Below are positions 10,819-22,992 of a DNA stretch of 64,000 nucleotides, piece after piece (position 1 is the stretch's first letter; the number at the start of each line of letters is the position of its first letter). The translations under genes were made by a program, and so were the position numbers. The notes beneath the pieces are model-generated. The model was not told the DNA's origin. It made no database searches and saw only the letters and a list, made by a program, of their open reading frames with translations. The stretch is from Hermodice carunculata (lineage: Eukaryota > Annelida > Polychaeta > Eunicida > Amphinomidae), in contig OZ026614.1 in the NCBI GenBank assembly GCA_964020975.1, positions 4,519,233 through 4,583,232 of the forward strand, written 5' to 3'.

Positions 10819-12253
10819 TGCCCAAGTGTAGGAGCGTTTGGCAAGCTTTGTTTTTGTAATGGAGGGGCGTGCTACCCAAAAATTTATGATGACATGTTGG
10901 TTACACGTCTCTAATAATAATTCTACCATTCTTACAAGGAATTTACAGGGAGTATTTCAGAGGCCAACTCCTGTATAGATGAAATCACTGCTTTATTCGC
11001 TAATGTTCACATCTTGCAAAGTAATATTACAAGCATGTTAATGTTCCCTGCTGGGGGCACCTACGGGCTTGTGGCCGATGTGAACACGGTTAAAATCTAT
11101 TTTGACATGGACTGGAGTGCTAATAGGCCTAAATATGCATCATTGGCTTTACTGTGCATTGATCAGTAATAAGAGGGAAAGTAGGTATTCAACATAAAAA
11201 TGCAAAATTCTGGTCCCTAGTTACAAAGGAAGGCCACAAGCATGGTGTTGGCTACCCAATGCCAATGGTAACGCCTTAGTAAATAAGACAATACCCAACC
11301 AAAGCATGTACCTGAACAATGGGGGCCATGAATTCAGGAGCTGCCTTATTTTGCCAAGAACATTGGAAAAATCGCATTTACTGGTTACAAAAGCAGCATA
11401 TTATACCGGGAAAGAAGATTCCCTTCAGATAAAATCTGTGCCTAGAAAGGAGCGTTATTGCCTGATACATTCAAATTGATATCGGATTAGCAACATGACA
11501 GAGAACATAAACATGAACTTTAAGAAAAAAAACTGTAGCAAAATAAGGCTCTTGGTGTAAACAAATTTGCAGGCAAAAAAGAAATAACACACAGAAAGAA
11601 AGACTCCTGGATAAAAAAAGTGTCAGCAACTAAAGAAGATTTAGCTTTTTGTAGGAAACTCCAGCTAGTTCTAGCACGCTGTTGAATTAGGAGGGCTGGG
11701 TATAAATAAGTCAAGGACTGCCGGTGCTATATGTGGTATGGTCATCTGATCCAGTTAGGGCTCTCGTCAAAATGGAATAATTTTTCAAAATAATTCAGGA
11801 ATTGTGATGCTCACTTAGCTGTGAGTTGCCAAAATTGCTTGTGAATGACACAGGAACAAACTTGTAGGGTTTATGTTTGCAGTCCCACCCATGAAGTTTT
11901 TTGATGGCAGTAACATCAGTGAACCGTCCAATATTACTATTAGATTATAATTTGAATTTGATCGAGAAATTGGACATTATAGTAACTGGTAATTTGCGGT
12001 CCAGCAACGTTTATTGATAAATAAGACCAGGCCACGCGCCTTGAGTTTGACTGTGGTGATTGTCCCACTGTCGTGGTCCATGCTGCCAAGCTGCTACCAC
12101 AAGCGCTTGTAACGTTCAGTCAATTGAGCATTCGTGTACGCGGGATCAGGGTAAAGTTTGGGGGTGGGGGTGGGGGTTGGCAGAGCGGGTGAATCTGGAG
12201 CATCTGTAGGTGCAATGGCCCACACAGGGCCTTATCTGCAATAAATTATTGTG
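10816..12253. other. Intergenic, nothing recognised
   Basis: No coding frame above about 64 codons and no recognised repeat. A short G-rich run lies near 12160-12180. Confidence 0.5.
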
Positions 12254-12402
12254 TATTTAACTGTGCAGCTAATCATTCGTGCTAAAAAGATGGGGGGAGG
12301 TAGGCCTAAAACCACTACGTCGTCAGGTGCTCCATCTGAGTGGTTTTAGGCCTACCATGTCGCATCTTATTAGCCCGAATGATAGGCTGCACAATTGAAT
12401 AA
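12254..12402. repeat. Imperfect long inverted repeat (hairpin), ~65-bp arms
   Basis: The left arm 12254-12317 pairs with 12337-12402. The core GTAGGCCTAAAACCACT pairs with AGTGGTTTTAGGCCTAC perfectly, and outer parts (GCAGCTAATCATTCG against CGAATGATAGGCTGC) pair with a few mismatches. The loop is about 20 nt. It looks like a fold-back or MITE-like element; no transposase is nearby. Confidence 0.85.
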
Positions 12403-12546
12403 CTCCCATCCACCCCGCGTTTAGGCCTATACTAGCGCGGATGCTTAGCTGTCTGAACGTTAGGAGCGCCTGCGCTCCCAGTATGACATCAGATTAAAAT
12501 GTATTACAAACATCTCAAAAGGTGTATTGTATCATTTGTTGTGTAT

Positions 12547-12547
<1 letters not shown>

Positions 12548-12642
<95 letters not shown>

Positions 12643-12650
12643 TATATATT
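12548..12650. repeat. (AT)n microsatellite
   Basis: About 100 bp of AT with one interruption (TAATAT) near 12635. Confidence 0.98.
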
Positions 12651-13322
12651 AAAATGTACAGATTACAAATGTAAGAACTGAAAATGAGTAAAAATGTATC
12701 AGTACTAAGATTTGAATAAGCGTTCATTTTATTGATTCTCTATAATCTTTAGCTTAAGCAGGAAGTTAAAGGAGTTAATGTACCTGCATTTGCACGTGCA
12801 CATGCAGTGGCAGGCTCATCCGTTCATTGGCAGGAATTATAAGTATGGCAGCCAGTAGTGCTCCATGTTGGATGTAGTTCCGCTATGCTAAATTGAAGGT
12901 CTGAAGACGGCCAAATTATTATATTATGAGCTGAAGGAAAGCTAAATTGTGGAAACGGCCGAAGTAATGAATGTTTGTCTTGGAGCTTTACGGACGCATA
13001 AATTATGTGCATTATGTTGTACATAGATATGTGATTTTCCTGGTTGTTGAGTGGTTTCACAGTAAATCGCCAGATTAAGTGCGTCTTTAGTTTGACAGGG
13101 GGCATATGTAAGAAGAGAAATTCAAAACTCGATTTGGCAAGAAATGTATGGATATATTTTCTCAAAATAAATTAAACAGGCTAAAGTTTTGGACATATTT
13201 CCCCCTTCTTGATATTGCGCTTTGATTTTTGATTACAGCCCAGAGAGAGAGATTGATGGCAAACCAAGTGGGACCCATACAGTGTTAAAGACAGAGAACC
13301 TTACCTGGAAGCTGGGCTGCCT

Positions 13323-13370
<48 letters not shown>

Positions 13371-15508
13371 GAGTTCCTGTCTTTGTGCTTTGTTAACGGC
13401 TACAATTTTACATTTATAATTCATTTTGGTACATAGTTGGGTCTGCTTCAGCAAAAAAATTTGGTATGTTCTACATTATAATACATTATGGCCAGCAAAG
13501 GGAAAGTACTTCATACTTAGATCTTCATATTCGTCTTAGGAAACACGATATAAATATATGGTGCTTAATTTTCTTTCAAATGTCAATAAATTTATCACCA
13601 CGAGATGTTTTAGTTGCTCTGTTAACTTCGTAAGTGAACACTACTCATTCAATCATACATTTGAGAATTGTGTCCATTTAAAAAGCCAATTTTCAATAGT
13701 TTCTGTAGTCCTTTTGATAAAAGCCTACAGAAAGAGGGTTTTAAGATAATTTTGACTGTGACCACGTGTGTCCAATGCAGGTTGTAATTGCCCCATTTTT
13801 CCATGTGGCCCTTGTGGTTTGGTAATTGTTGCTAGGCTATATAATGCGAGATCATATTGCAAGTTTAATCTTCAGAAGTTTCTCAGCCTGCACACTGCGG
13901 TGATAACAACCCATGCATGGCAAATTGGTCACCCACCGGCAGAGAGCAATGGGAAACGTCCTGCTTTACTCTACAGCATGGACTGAAGACAAAATGGTCA
14001 TCATATGGTGACATAAAAGTGTTACATCTGACATGAGTGTAAACAACAAACCCTATTGATGTATATATAATTTAATTGACTACTGATGACAGATGATGGC
14101 CTTCAGTAATATTGCCAAAATGTAGGGTCTTAGAACAAGGACCTGGCTTTGACATGTTTGGGATTTACATGAGTGGTTGTATATGCTGTCTCTGGCAGAG
14201 CCTATTATTTGTAAGATAGAATGATCGAATGCCCCTGCCCCGGCTGACAATACATATTATTATATCTCAGGCATTAATTTAGTGTTCTGATTGACTAAGT
14301 GGCCGTGTAACAGTTTGACTGTTAACCGCAAGAAAATTACTGTTGCCCGCAGCCAACATTTGTCACTAGGGACACTGCACGTTTGACCCTGTCTTGACCA
14401 AATAAGCTTAATTTATGTCATGTAAATGATTAATGATTTATTAAAATGGAATGAAAATGAGGTGATTTTTTTTTTTGTTTTGTTTCCTTTTTTTTTTTTT
14501 TTTTGTTTTTTTTTTTTTTTGTTTGTTTGTTTCGTTTTTTGTTGTGTTTTTTGTTCTTCGGTATAATAAGGGAAATGGTGTCCTTGCCTTTGTGGGACAG
14601 GAAGACTTAACCTTCGGTTTGACAATCCATCCCACAGGTTTGCAGTTCTTCCTTACCCACGCAGGCAAGGCCACCATTTCATTAATGTTGAATTCTTATT
14701 TAACTGTACCACACCCAGGCTAAAATGTGTATTATATACCAAAAAATCCAACTGATATCAGTTTTATTTTAAAGGTAGCAATGTTAATATTTAAATGTTA
14801 TTCATTTGGAGGATGCATAAAAAGTGCATTCCTGCGCAAAATTGAAGTCTACTTTATGGGACCCCAAGCCCACAGAAAAATTATTACAATGTGTTTGTAT
14901 TCCCATCATATTCCATATATGTGTGTGAATGCACTTTTAATGCGAGTACAGCCTCAACCCCCAACCCTACCCCCACACTACAACTACTAAAAGGCAGACA
15001 TGTGTTTAAATGACTTAATAAACTACACAGAAGATATCTAAGGCTTTCAGTACGTGACGTTTGAAGTTGGTTTAAAATTTCGTAGCAATATGAGAGCTGG
15101 CCTTGGTCATCAGAAACATACATGTACATGCCCAGAGATGCCAACTGTCCCTCCGCATCAGGGGCTGTATATGAGACCAGGTGAAATTTGACTTACGGTG
15201 TTTGCCTCGCTATGAAACTAAGTATTTTCTTTGCTAAATATGCTCTGTCCCTGTTGTTTTCACTAAAATGGCCGTGAAACGGTATTTTTATTGTTGGCGT
15301 TCCTGCATGGTTATGGAGGATTTCCCTCTATAGTTTCATTCCTCGATGACCATATTTTAAGTATGTTTGCTCTGACTTGTGATCTTTGAGGTTTATCACA
15401 AAGTAATTAGCGTATCCCTGGTATTATGGACCCGTATTATGTAGGCTAGGGACCTTTAATTTTCTTCAACTTGACTCGTACACGAAAATAAAGGGCTCAA
15501 AGCACAAC
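12651..15508. other. Intergenic, microsatellites only
   Basis: Contains (AT)n at 13325-13367 and a T-rich tract at 14466-14555. No coding evidence: the longest frames (up to 113 codons, 12824-13165 minus) have no homology I recognise and no splice context. Confidence 0.5.
13325..13367. repeat. (AT)n microsatellite
   Basis: Uninterrupted AT run of about 43 bp. Confidence 0.95.
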
Positions 15509-15662
15509 CGCTGTGCCCACCATACGGTCTGAGGATTACAATTCTGCCAAATACACCACCTGAGACATAACTATATACATACATACATACATATATATAT
15601 ATATATGTCTTGAGTGGTTTACGGGCAGAATTCTAATCCTCAGACCGTATGGTGGGCAGCTG
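15509..15662. repeat. Inverted repeat with ~60-bp arms and an (AT)-rich loop
   Basis: The arm 15509-15569 pairs with 15604-15662; the core CCCACCATACGGTCTGAGGA pairs perfectly. The loop is CATA/AT microsatellite. An 11-bp perfect hairpin (GTTTATGGGCA and its complement, 15667-15697) follows. A diverged echo of the arm lies at 15829-15860, just before a (TA)n tract. Confidence 0.88.
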
Positions 15663-15907
15663 TTCTGTTTATGGGCAGTTTAAAAATGCCCATAAACCAT
15701 GTTTGCTTGAAATGCAATGTGCTACCTAGGGGGTTTCAGAAATGAACAAATTAGCAAATTTGCCCAGATATTATGGGAAGCTATAAAATTCCTAGAAACT
15801 GTGGTAATCTACACTAGGTATATACTACCCATAGTCCGGTTTGAGGAGTACAATTGACCCGCAGACAATGGGCATGACCCACAAGGCGGTTGTAGGACCT
15901 ATTCCTT

Positions 15908-15909
<2 letters not shown>

Positions 15910-16002
<93 letters not shown>
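15910..16002. repeat. (AT)n microsatellite
   Basis: About 93 bp of AT. A 280-codon plus-strand frame (15841-16683) owes its length to this tract and the (CATA)n and (CA)n tracts that follow. Confidence 0.98.
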
Positions 16003-16004
<2 letters not shown>

Positions 16005-16142
16005 CGTTCGTAAACAAGGCCTCTTCTTATCTCCAAAACTTGATGTAACATTCTCCATCGAGCGTACAAATAAAACGGATTTAGCTGGGTACAGCTTCAC
16101 TTCACGATTATTTATAAATAGACCTGTTTTCTGGAATTTGTT

Positions 16143-16218
16143 ATACACATACATACATCATACATACATACATACATACATACATACATACATACATACA
16201 TACATACATACATACATG
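16143..16218. repeat. (CATA)n microsatellite
   Basis: Tetranucleotide array with one early interruption (CATCATAC). Confidence 0.95.
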
Positions 16219-16338
16219 TTACTTATAAGAGTGATTTCTGAAAAGAGGACTGCCGAAAATATTGATGCCCAGTGGACTGAAACAACGCAGCTACAGACAG
16301 GTGTCGTTTTTTCTGAGATGAATGACTTTGCTCAGAGC

Positions 16339-16361
16339 GTGTGTGTGTGTGTGTGTGTGTT
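16339..16361. repeat. (TG)n microsatellite
   Basis: Short alternating GT run. Confidence 0.9.
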
Positions 16362-16465
16362 TGTTTGGCATCACTTCTTTCTTATATACTTAGCACATTT
16401 TCACCATATGAATGTAAAAAATAATGATTCCGTGCATATAAATATCATGTCTTCACCCGCCGCAA

Positions 16466-16467
<2 letters not shown>

Positions 16468-16531
<64 letters not shown>
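16468..16531. repeat. (CA)n followed by (TA)n microsatellite
   Basis: CA to about 16507, then TA to 16531, just downstream of the end of the minus-strand GH3 gene. Confidence 0.95.
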
Positions 16532-16574
16532 CAAGGATTCAAGGATTTAAACGGAATCACCTGAATAAAATTGC

Positions 16575-16580
16575 TTTATT
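16575..16580 (-). other. Candidate polyadenylation signal of the GH3 gene
   Basis: AATAAA on the minus strand, a little over 210 nt after the TGA at 16793. It is the first canonical hexamer I see downstream. There is no transcript support, and (AT)n and (CA)n tracts follow. Confidence 0.35.
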
Positions 16581-16792
16581 TCAAACTGAAATGGAAATAC
16601 ACACCGCGTTTGTGCGCATTTTATGGACACCAGCCTGGCTCAAAGCTTATGTTTCACTGCATAATGTTATCAATTCACTGTAAAGCTAAATGTAATTGAC
16701 TTGTTCACAAAATAATATAATGCATGCGTGCACAGTGCGTTCCGCAACTTTGCATCAGTCCCTTTGTTCTTGTAGCCAATTGGTACCAGAGA

Positions 16793-18305
16793 TCACACTT
16801 GCTTTTTCCTCTCCAATAGAAAACTCAGTAATTCCACTCTGCGGAGCACACGCGGCATCTTGAATTGCATGTTTGGCAAGCCATTGGTCATCCGGGATTT
16901 CAATTCTTCGAAAGTACCGCTCTTTACCTGAAACAAAATTAAAATTTAGTTTAGTGGGAGATCAAACTCTTTAACAGAAGATCCTATTTAAGGTAGTTTA
17001 TTTGAGGAAAAGGTTACATTTATATTGAACTCAAAGTAATGTTAAGGTAACTCCGACTGAATCACAGAAAGTGAGTTTCAGTATGTTATATAGTATATAT
17101 GCTATGCATTCCTGTCGCATAGCGCGCAGGAATGTTAGCATTTGCTTCCCGCAACTGGGCATGCTGGGGTATCCAAAGCTCTACTGCGGGGGAGGGGGGG
17201 GGGGGGGTAATTTGGGGAACTTTGCCCTATGTCTCCAAAGTGGAGAGCCCCGGGCAGTGTTCCCCCAAAATATGTTTTGAGGTTGGTTCCCTCGGTGATT
17301 TCATGAATTGCTAGTAAAAGTACCTGATTGTCCTTTGTTCCAAAAGAAAAATCGTAAATGTTCCCATGTAATTGATGAATTTTGCCTTGTTATCATTTTC
17401 GTTTTACCTTAGAGGGCCCCTATGAGCCCTCATATAGGCATTGGTTTGTGTCTCAGAACGAGGCTAACGTTAACCGTCAAAAGTCGGTTCGCAGAAGATA
17501 TCAGAACCTAATTGATATTTCTCATAAAAAGCATGAGCAGTGTGTTTCGAGTACAGTGTAGATATGCATCATTATCATGAATTCTTTTTGTTGTCACTTA
17601 TTGCAAATTTCGAATTTGACCGAGCTTTCTCAAACCAAAACAAACTACGAGTGCGCATAGCTTTTTGCGAATATTTCTTATTTTCGTGTGAACTCGTTAC
17701 GTAACACGACGACCTGCATCGCTTTGTTCTCATCGCTTGTGCACACCGCACAGTTAGCAGAACGTGTGACTGTTTTGATCTTGACGTTGTACCGACTGTG
17801 TTACTGTAATCAGAGTATAGCTTTTTTTTAGGGGGAGGGGGGAGGCAGTGGATCTTTGATGTGGTGCACTGGCTTTATTCCTGAGACTGGACTGCACTGA
17901 TCTCCGACAATCAATTCTCAGTATTACAACCACCACTGGTTGCTGACTTCCCCCGACCCGGACAGCCTCACTCTTGGTGGTGCCAGCATTCTGGTGCCCC
18001 ATACTCAGTACTACTAGCTGTATCGCATTACATGTTTAGAGGACTGCCTCGACAGGTCTTGTTGGCCAGGATGGACTCTTGTTTCTGGACCACTTACCTT
18101 CATAATGGAATTAATAATTATGATTTTTCCACATAAAAATAAAAAGAACATATCCCAGGGTGTATTCTGTTTCAAAGTCCTGCTACTGGAGGCAAAGGGC
18201 AAAGTGGATTTTAAGCATTATTCTTTGTTTTCCTTGAAGGTTATTTCAAGAGGGGACAACAATGGCAGTGACAGGAATAATCTTGCAGTGCTTTGCACTG
18301 ACGGC

Positions 18306-18395
<90 letters not shown>

Positions 18396-19438
18396 GGTCA
18401 AAGATTTCGATGAGACCGGGGTAATGTGGGACATATGGGACAATGGATGTTTTTCCCCCAAAGCAACAGATTGCTCTATCATTACACCAAGGGGGCTATA
18501 AAGTCTCCTTCCTTACACCATATATTAAAGCTCAAGAGGTACTCTAACTGGTATATTCTCCCCTTGCTTGAAGGAACGCTTTGTTTTATGGGACGAGTTA
18601 GAGATGTTTTTATGCAATCTGAATCAAATATTTAAAATATTGAACTCTACTTCTAATTTCTGTGTGGAGAGAGGTAAGAAAAAGGGAAAATTGTAGAGCG
18701 TGGTTGTGATGATTTAGTTTATTGTTAGAATCTTACTTGTTTTCAGCATACTCAAATTGCAGTTCATAGATACGGAAATTTTTCATTAGGGTGCTGTGGG
18801 ACATAACACAAAACATAGGTTTACAAACGGGAAAGCCCATGGCTGTCACATTAACTTTATATACTGTTCCACTAGAGTCAGATACCATAGCAAGGGAAGA
18901 GATTACATGATAAATAAAAATGAAACATTCTGTCCCACTGCACCCCGCTCAGCTCAATGGACCATGTTTTACTGTGCCTCGGAACACAGTGTACACCGGA
19001 ACACAGTGGGATAAATTTGTGGACTGTTCTATTTCAGCGTAACATAAAAACATTTTGATAAGATATGGAAAGTCCATGCTTGCGACATAAGCGTAGAATA
19101 TTTTTTCACTATTGTCAGATATTGAAAGTGAAGGAAGTCCTCGCGAAATGAAAACAATACTGTCAATTTGGTCTCACTATGCCCCAGTACCCCTTACCCT
19201 CTTTACAACAGGGGTGCAAACGGGCGGTGTGGCAACCGTGATGCATCGAATAAATATGTATAATAAAATAAACAATCCGAATTTCAAAATAATACAAACA
19301 AATACCTGTTTACAGAATGGTCTATGCAACTAAAAATATTGAGGAGGTTAGTTTCTTTTCTTGTAGCGAGTTTTCTTCCTTCTTCTGCTACTTCTCTTCT
19401 GCTGGTGCTGCTCCCCCCCTCCTCCTCCTCCTCCTTTT

Positions 19439-19489
<51 letters not shown>

Positions 19490-21613
19490 CCTTCTTTATT
19501 CTGCATCTCTCTTCCCTTTCCTCGTAGCATCATCGTCATCATTTTTGTTATCGTTATCTTTACCATTACAGTAGTTTTAGATATGAAGTAGATTTGTCAA
19601 TATCTGATGTACATGTATAGGTCAATAAAGGACCAAGGAAACCATTAAAAAGAAATTAGCAAGCAGTGCGGAGGGCAAAGCCGGTCATGAGGCTATGTCT
19701 CACCTGTATCACGCGAATGGGATCAAACAATTCCTTCTGTTTGCGGGAAACGTTGTAAGCCTCATAATGTTCGCACAGGTTTTTATCGATCTGCAAAAAT
19801 GATTGTTTTCCATTGTTCGATGGAAAACAATAGATACTTTCTTTGAGTATATAATACCTTGATATTTCAATTTCTGGGACAAGTCTATCGGCTAGATGTA
19901 CGCAGCTGATAGAAGTTTAATCATATGATTGTTTATCATTTGCTCACATGTTCTCTACATGATGAAAAAACACCAGCATATTCAATTTTAATTATCAGTT
20001 AATTACAAAATTTACATTTTGCGGAAGATAAACGGCTTGCAAACTTTTTTTTCCTGTGGGCAAAGTGCAATCCAGGGCCTAGGACTACAGACATCTCCAC
20101 CAGAGAAATGGTCGTCTGTTTTAACATTCTAATCAGTTACAAATCATATTACTCGCTGATTTTAACGATACGCGAAGAGAAGACAAAACATTCGAGTATA
20201 CACGTGACCCGAAGGCAAATTTGATTCCGCATTTAGTGTCAGTCAGGCCGTGAGCAATATGTTTATTTATGAGTGATAGTATTTTCAATGAAAAAAAGCT
20301 AACTGTGTATAAAAGTATGGACACATTTGTTTTATATGAATTGTGAAAGAAGTCAAGCATTGACTTATCGAGTCACTCTTCATGCCACAGATGCTGGCGT
20401 ATACTTCCTGCCTTGTCAATACAGTCAGTTTTTTTTATTATTTATTTTCAATGAAAAAATGCTAACTGTGTATTGGAGAAACAATACACTGCCCACACCA
20501 ATTTCTGATCTTTACGTTTTTTAAGTCTTCGGAATGTGGACGCCATTCAACGATACCTGAGATTTCTGTCCTTTTGTAAGTAAGAGATCCTCATTCTCCT
20601 TAAATACCTCGATAAATAGTACGTAGTGTTTCCTTCGACCCTCATTGGAGTACTCTAAAATCACAAGATTCAATATTCCCGTATCCATATATCATAAAAA
20701 TCGTAGAATTCGACACATGTATATCTCAATATTCGATTAATGAAAACGGCGGATCTGTTGTTGAACAAAGGAGAAAAAAGTATACCATTATCATAAAAAT
20801 CACTTTTCCATCACACCAAACCAGTAAGCAATATGCATGTAATGGGAAAAACACACATGGAAGTGAGCGTTCCAAGTGGGACTATTATGGAACCTTAAGT
20901 GGTAATATCGGGGAGATAAGTTTATATTTTCAATCTTTCGTGTTAAACTCAAGGCGTCAAATCATGAGAACTTGCTAAAGAAAAAACGCAGAAAGCTGAG
21001 TAACACATAATAGCTTGTGAAAATTGTATATTTAGTAAATCAGACCTTGAAGTGTACTTTATTTTCTTCTTTTTTTCTTGACACCAAATATGTCTCATTG
21101 ATAAGCAATATTTCAGAGTGGGACCACTATAAGCATTTGTACGGCCACATGATATAATGCAAATAGTACAATGCCTTACAACTTTACCACGCTCATGTTC
21201 GAGGGCACAGGCAAAAATGATAACAATCATGTCTCATGTCATGTCTGGGCCTACAGCCCCTACAAGCCCCTATGTAATCTGCCCATATGATCTGCTTCCA
21301 CGGATCACATTGCCCAAATGCAAGTCAACAACGTGTTGCCGGGCAGTTCGTATATTTGCGGCCACGCGCTATGATGTTAATATCCCCATGTCTCACTGCT
21401 TCGACCTGGAACGTACCTTGAACTTTTTCTAAAATGAAGTTTTCTGTCACCACATAATTCTCAATGGTGACACCCGGCCACTGTTGCTCACATTTCATTA
21501 CTGCTTCATACATGACCGTGTCCGGGGTATTCTCCATCATCAAGTTCAGAACTTGCCCAAATCTGGAAAGTAGCGCACACACTAAACACTTTCATATATG
21601 ATATTTGGAAACC

Positions 21614-21661
<48 letters not shown>

Positions 21662-22897
21662 CGAAACACGATATGGGCTGTGTGTAAAACCTAAATTGAA
21701 TATATATTACGGAGTACAGTTAATTACGAAAAGATCCAACCTCCATGTAACTTACTCCCATCACCAATAATGCACAAATACGTATGTTAATGTTCAAAAA
21801 CAGTTTCAAATCGCATGAACCTGATGCTTTGCCAAGTGCACGCCATGCAGACCCTATTCCCGTCCACCACCTGCAGCGCTTGTCAATGAAGGGGCCTTTG
21901 TCTTATATACATAAGAAGGTATGAAAAGCTTTGAAAATGCAACCGGCACACACTGATTTGTAGTGGACAAAAGAATGTATATTAGAACTTTACAAAAAAA
22001 TAAACCAGTTGTTTATTGCATCATGTATTAAAGTTTATATGGATTCAAATGAAACGCACTTTGCACTTGCCCATAAATCGTCAAAATTACTTCTGTTGCT
22101 GTCCTCGTGCTTAATATTGCATTGGTACAACTACCTCTATATTCACGCCGGCGTTTTGTTGAATGCAGAAATTTCATTGGTTTATCCGTTTGTTGTGACG
22201 CCTAGGGTCACCTCGCTGCCGTGATTTCAACACACAAAATATATTTTTGCACGTGTACTTCAAAACAAACTGAGAGCATTTTTTTGTTTGTTTGTTTGCT
22301 TTTTTTTTTTTTTTTTTAAGTTAAAGGGACCCTTATTGAAAAAGTTGTGAGAATGGGGACCTCGCCGGTTCAGGCTGCCCTCGATAGAGGGAAGCACTGG
22401 CCCGACGGGGACCCCAATCATCAACATAAACCTGACGGAGTTGTTGAATCACTCCGATATTTGACCGCTCACGGAAACTTCTTGAAGCCTTGGTCAGATG
22501 AGCATGAGCTCACTGTTCTGCTTACCCGGGCCTTCTATGTGTCTGCCTTACTGTCTAGATTGTCTGGACGGGGGGCTGGCCGCTATGGGCTCTATGTATG
22601 CACTGAAATAACTCTTGGCAATAATAACTTTTTAGTTTTCCCAAAGGTCAGAATTTTAAGTAACCTTCAAGTATTTTTACTATTTATGCGTGATTATTAG
22701 ATGTGGTTGTGAATACTTATATTTGTCTAGTCTAATTGTCCTATTTCTCTCTTTATTATATGTACTTATTGATTCCCTGTAATATATTATTTCGATGTAT
22801 TGGATGAGTCCTTGTGATAATGGCGCATTTTATTTAGATGTACTATTCTTATGTATTTTATTTTCTCCGTTCGCGGATGCTTAATAAATTATTATTA

Positions 22898-22992
<95 letters not shown>

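Noticed and set aside
15841-16683. 280-codon plus-strand open frame
   Set aside because: Its length comes from (AT)n, (CATA)n, (TG)n and (CA)n microsatellites, which contain no stops. No protein-like segment lies between them.
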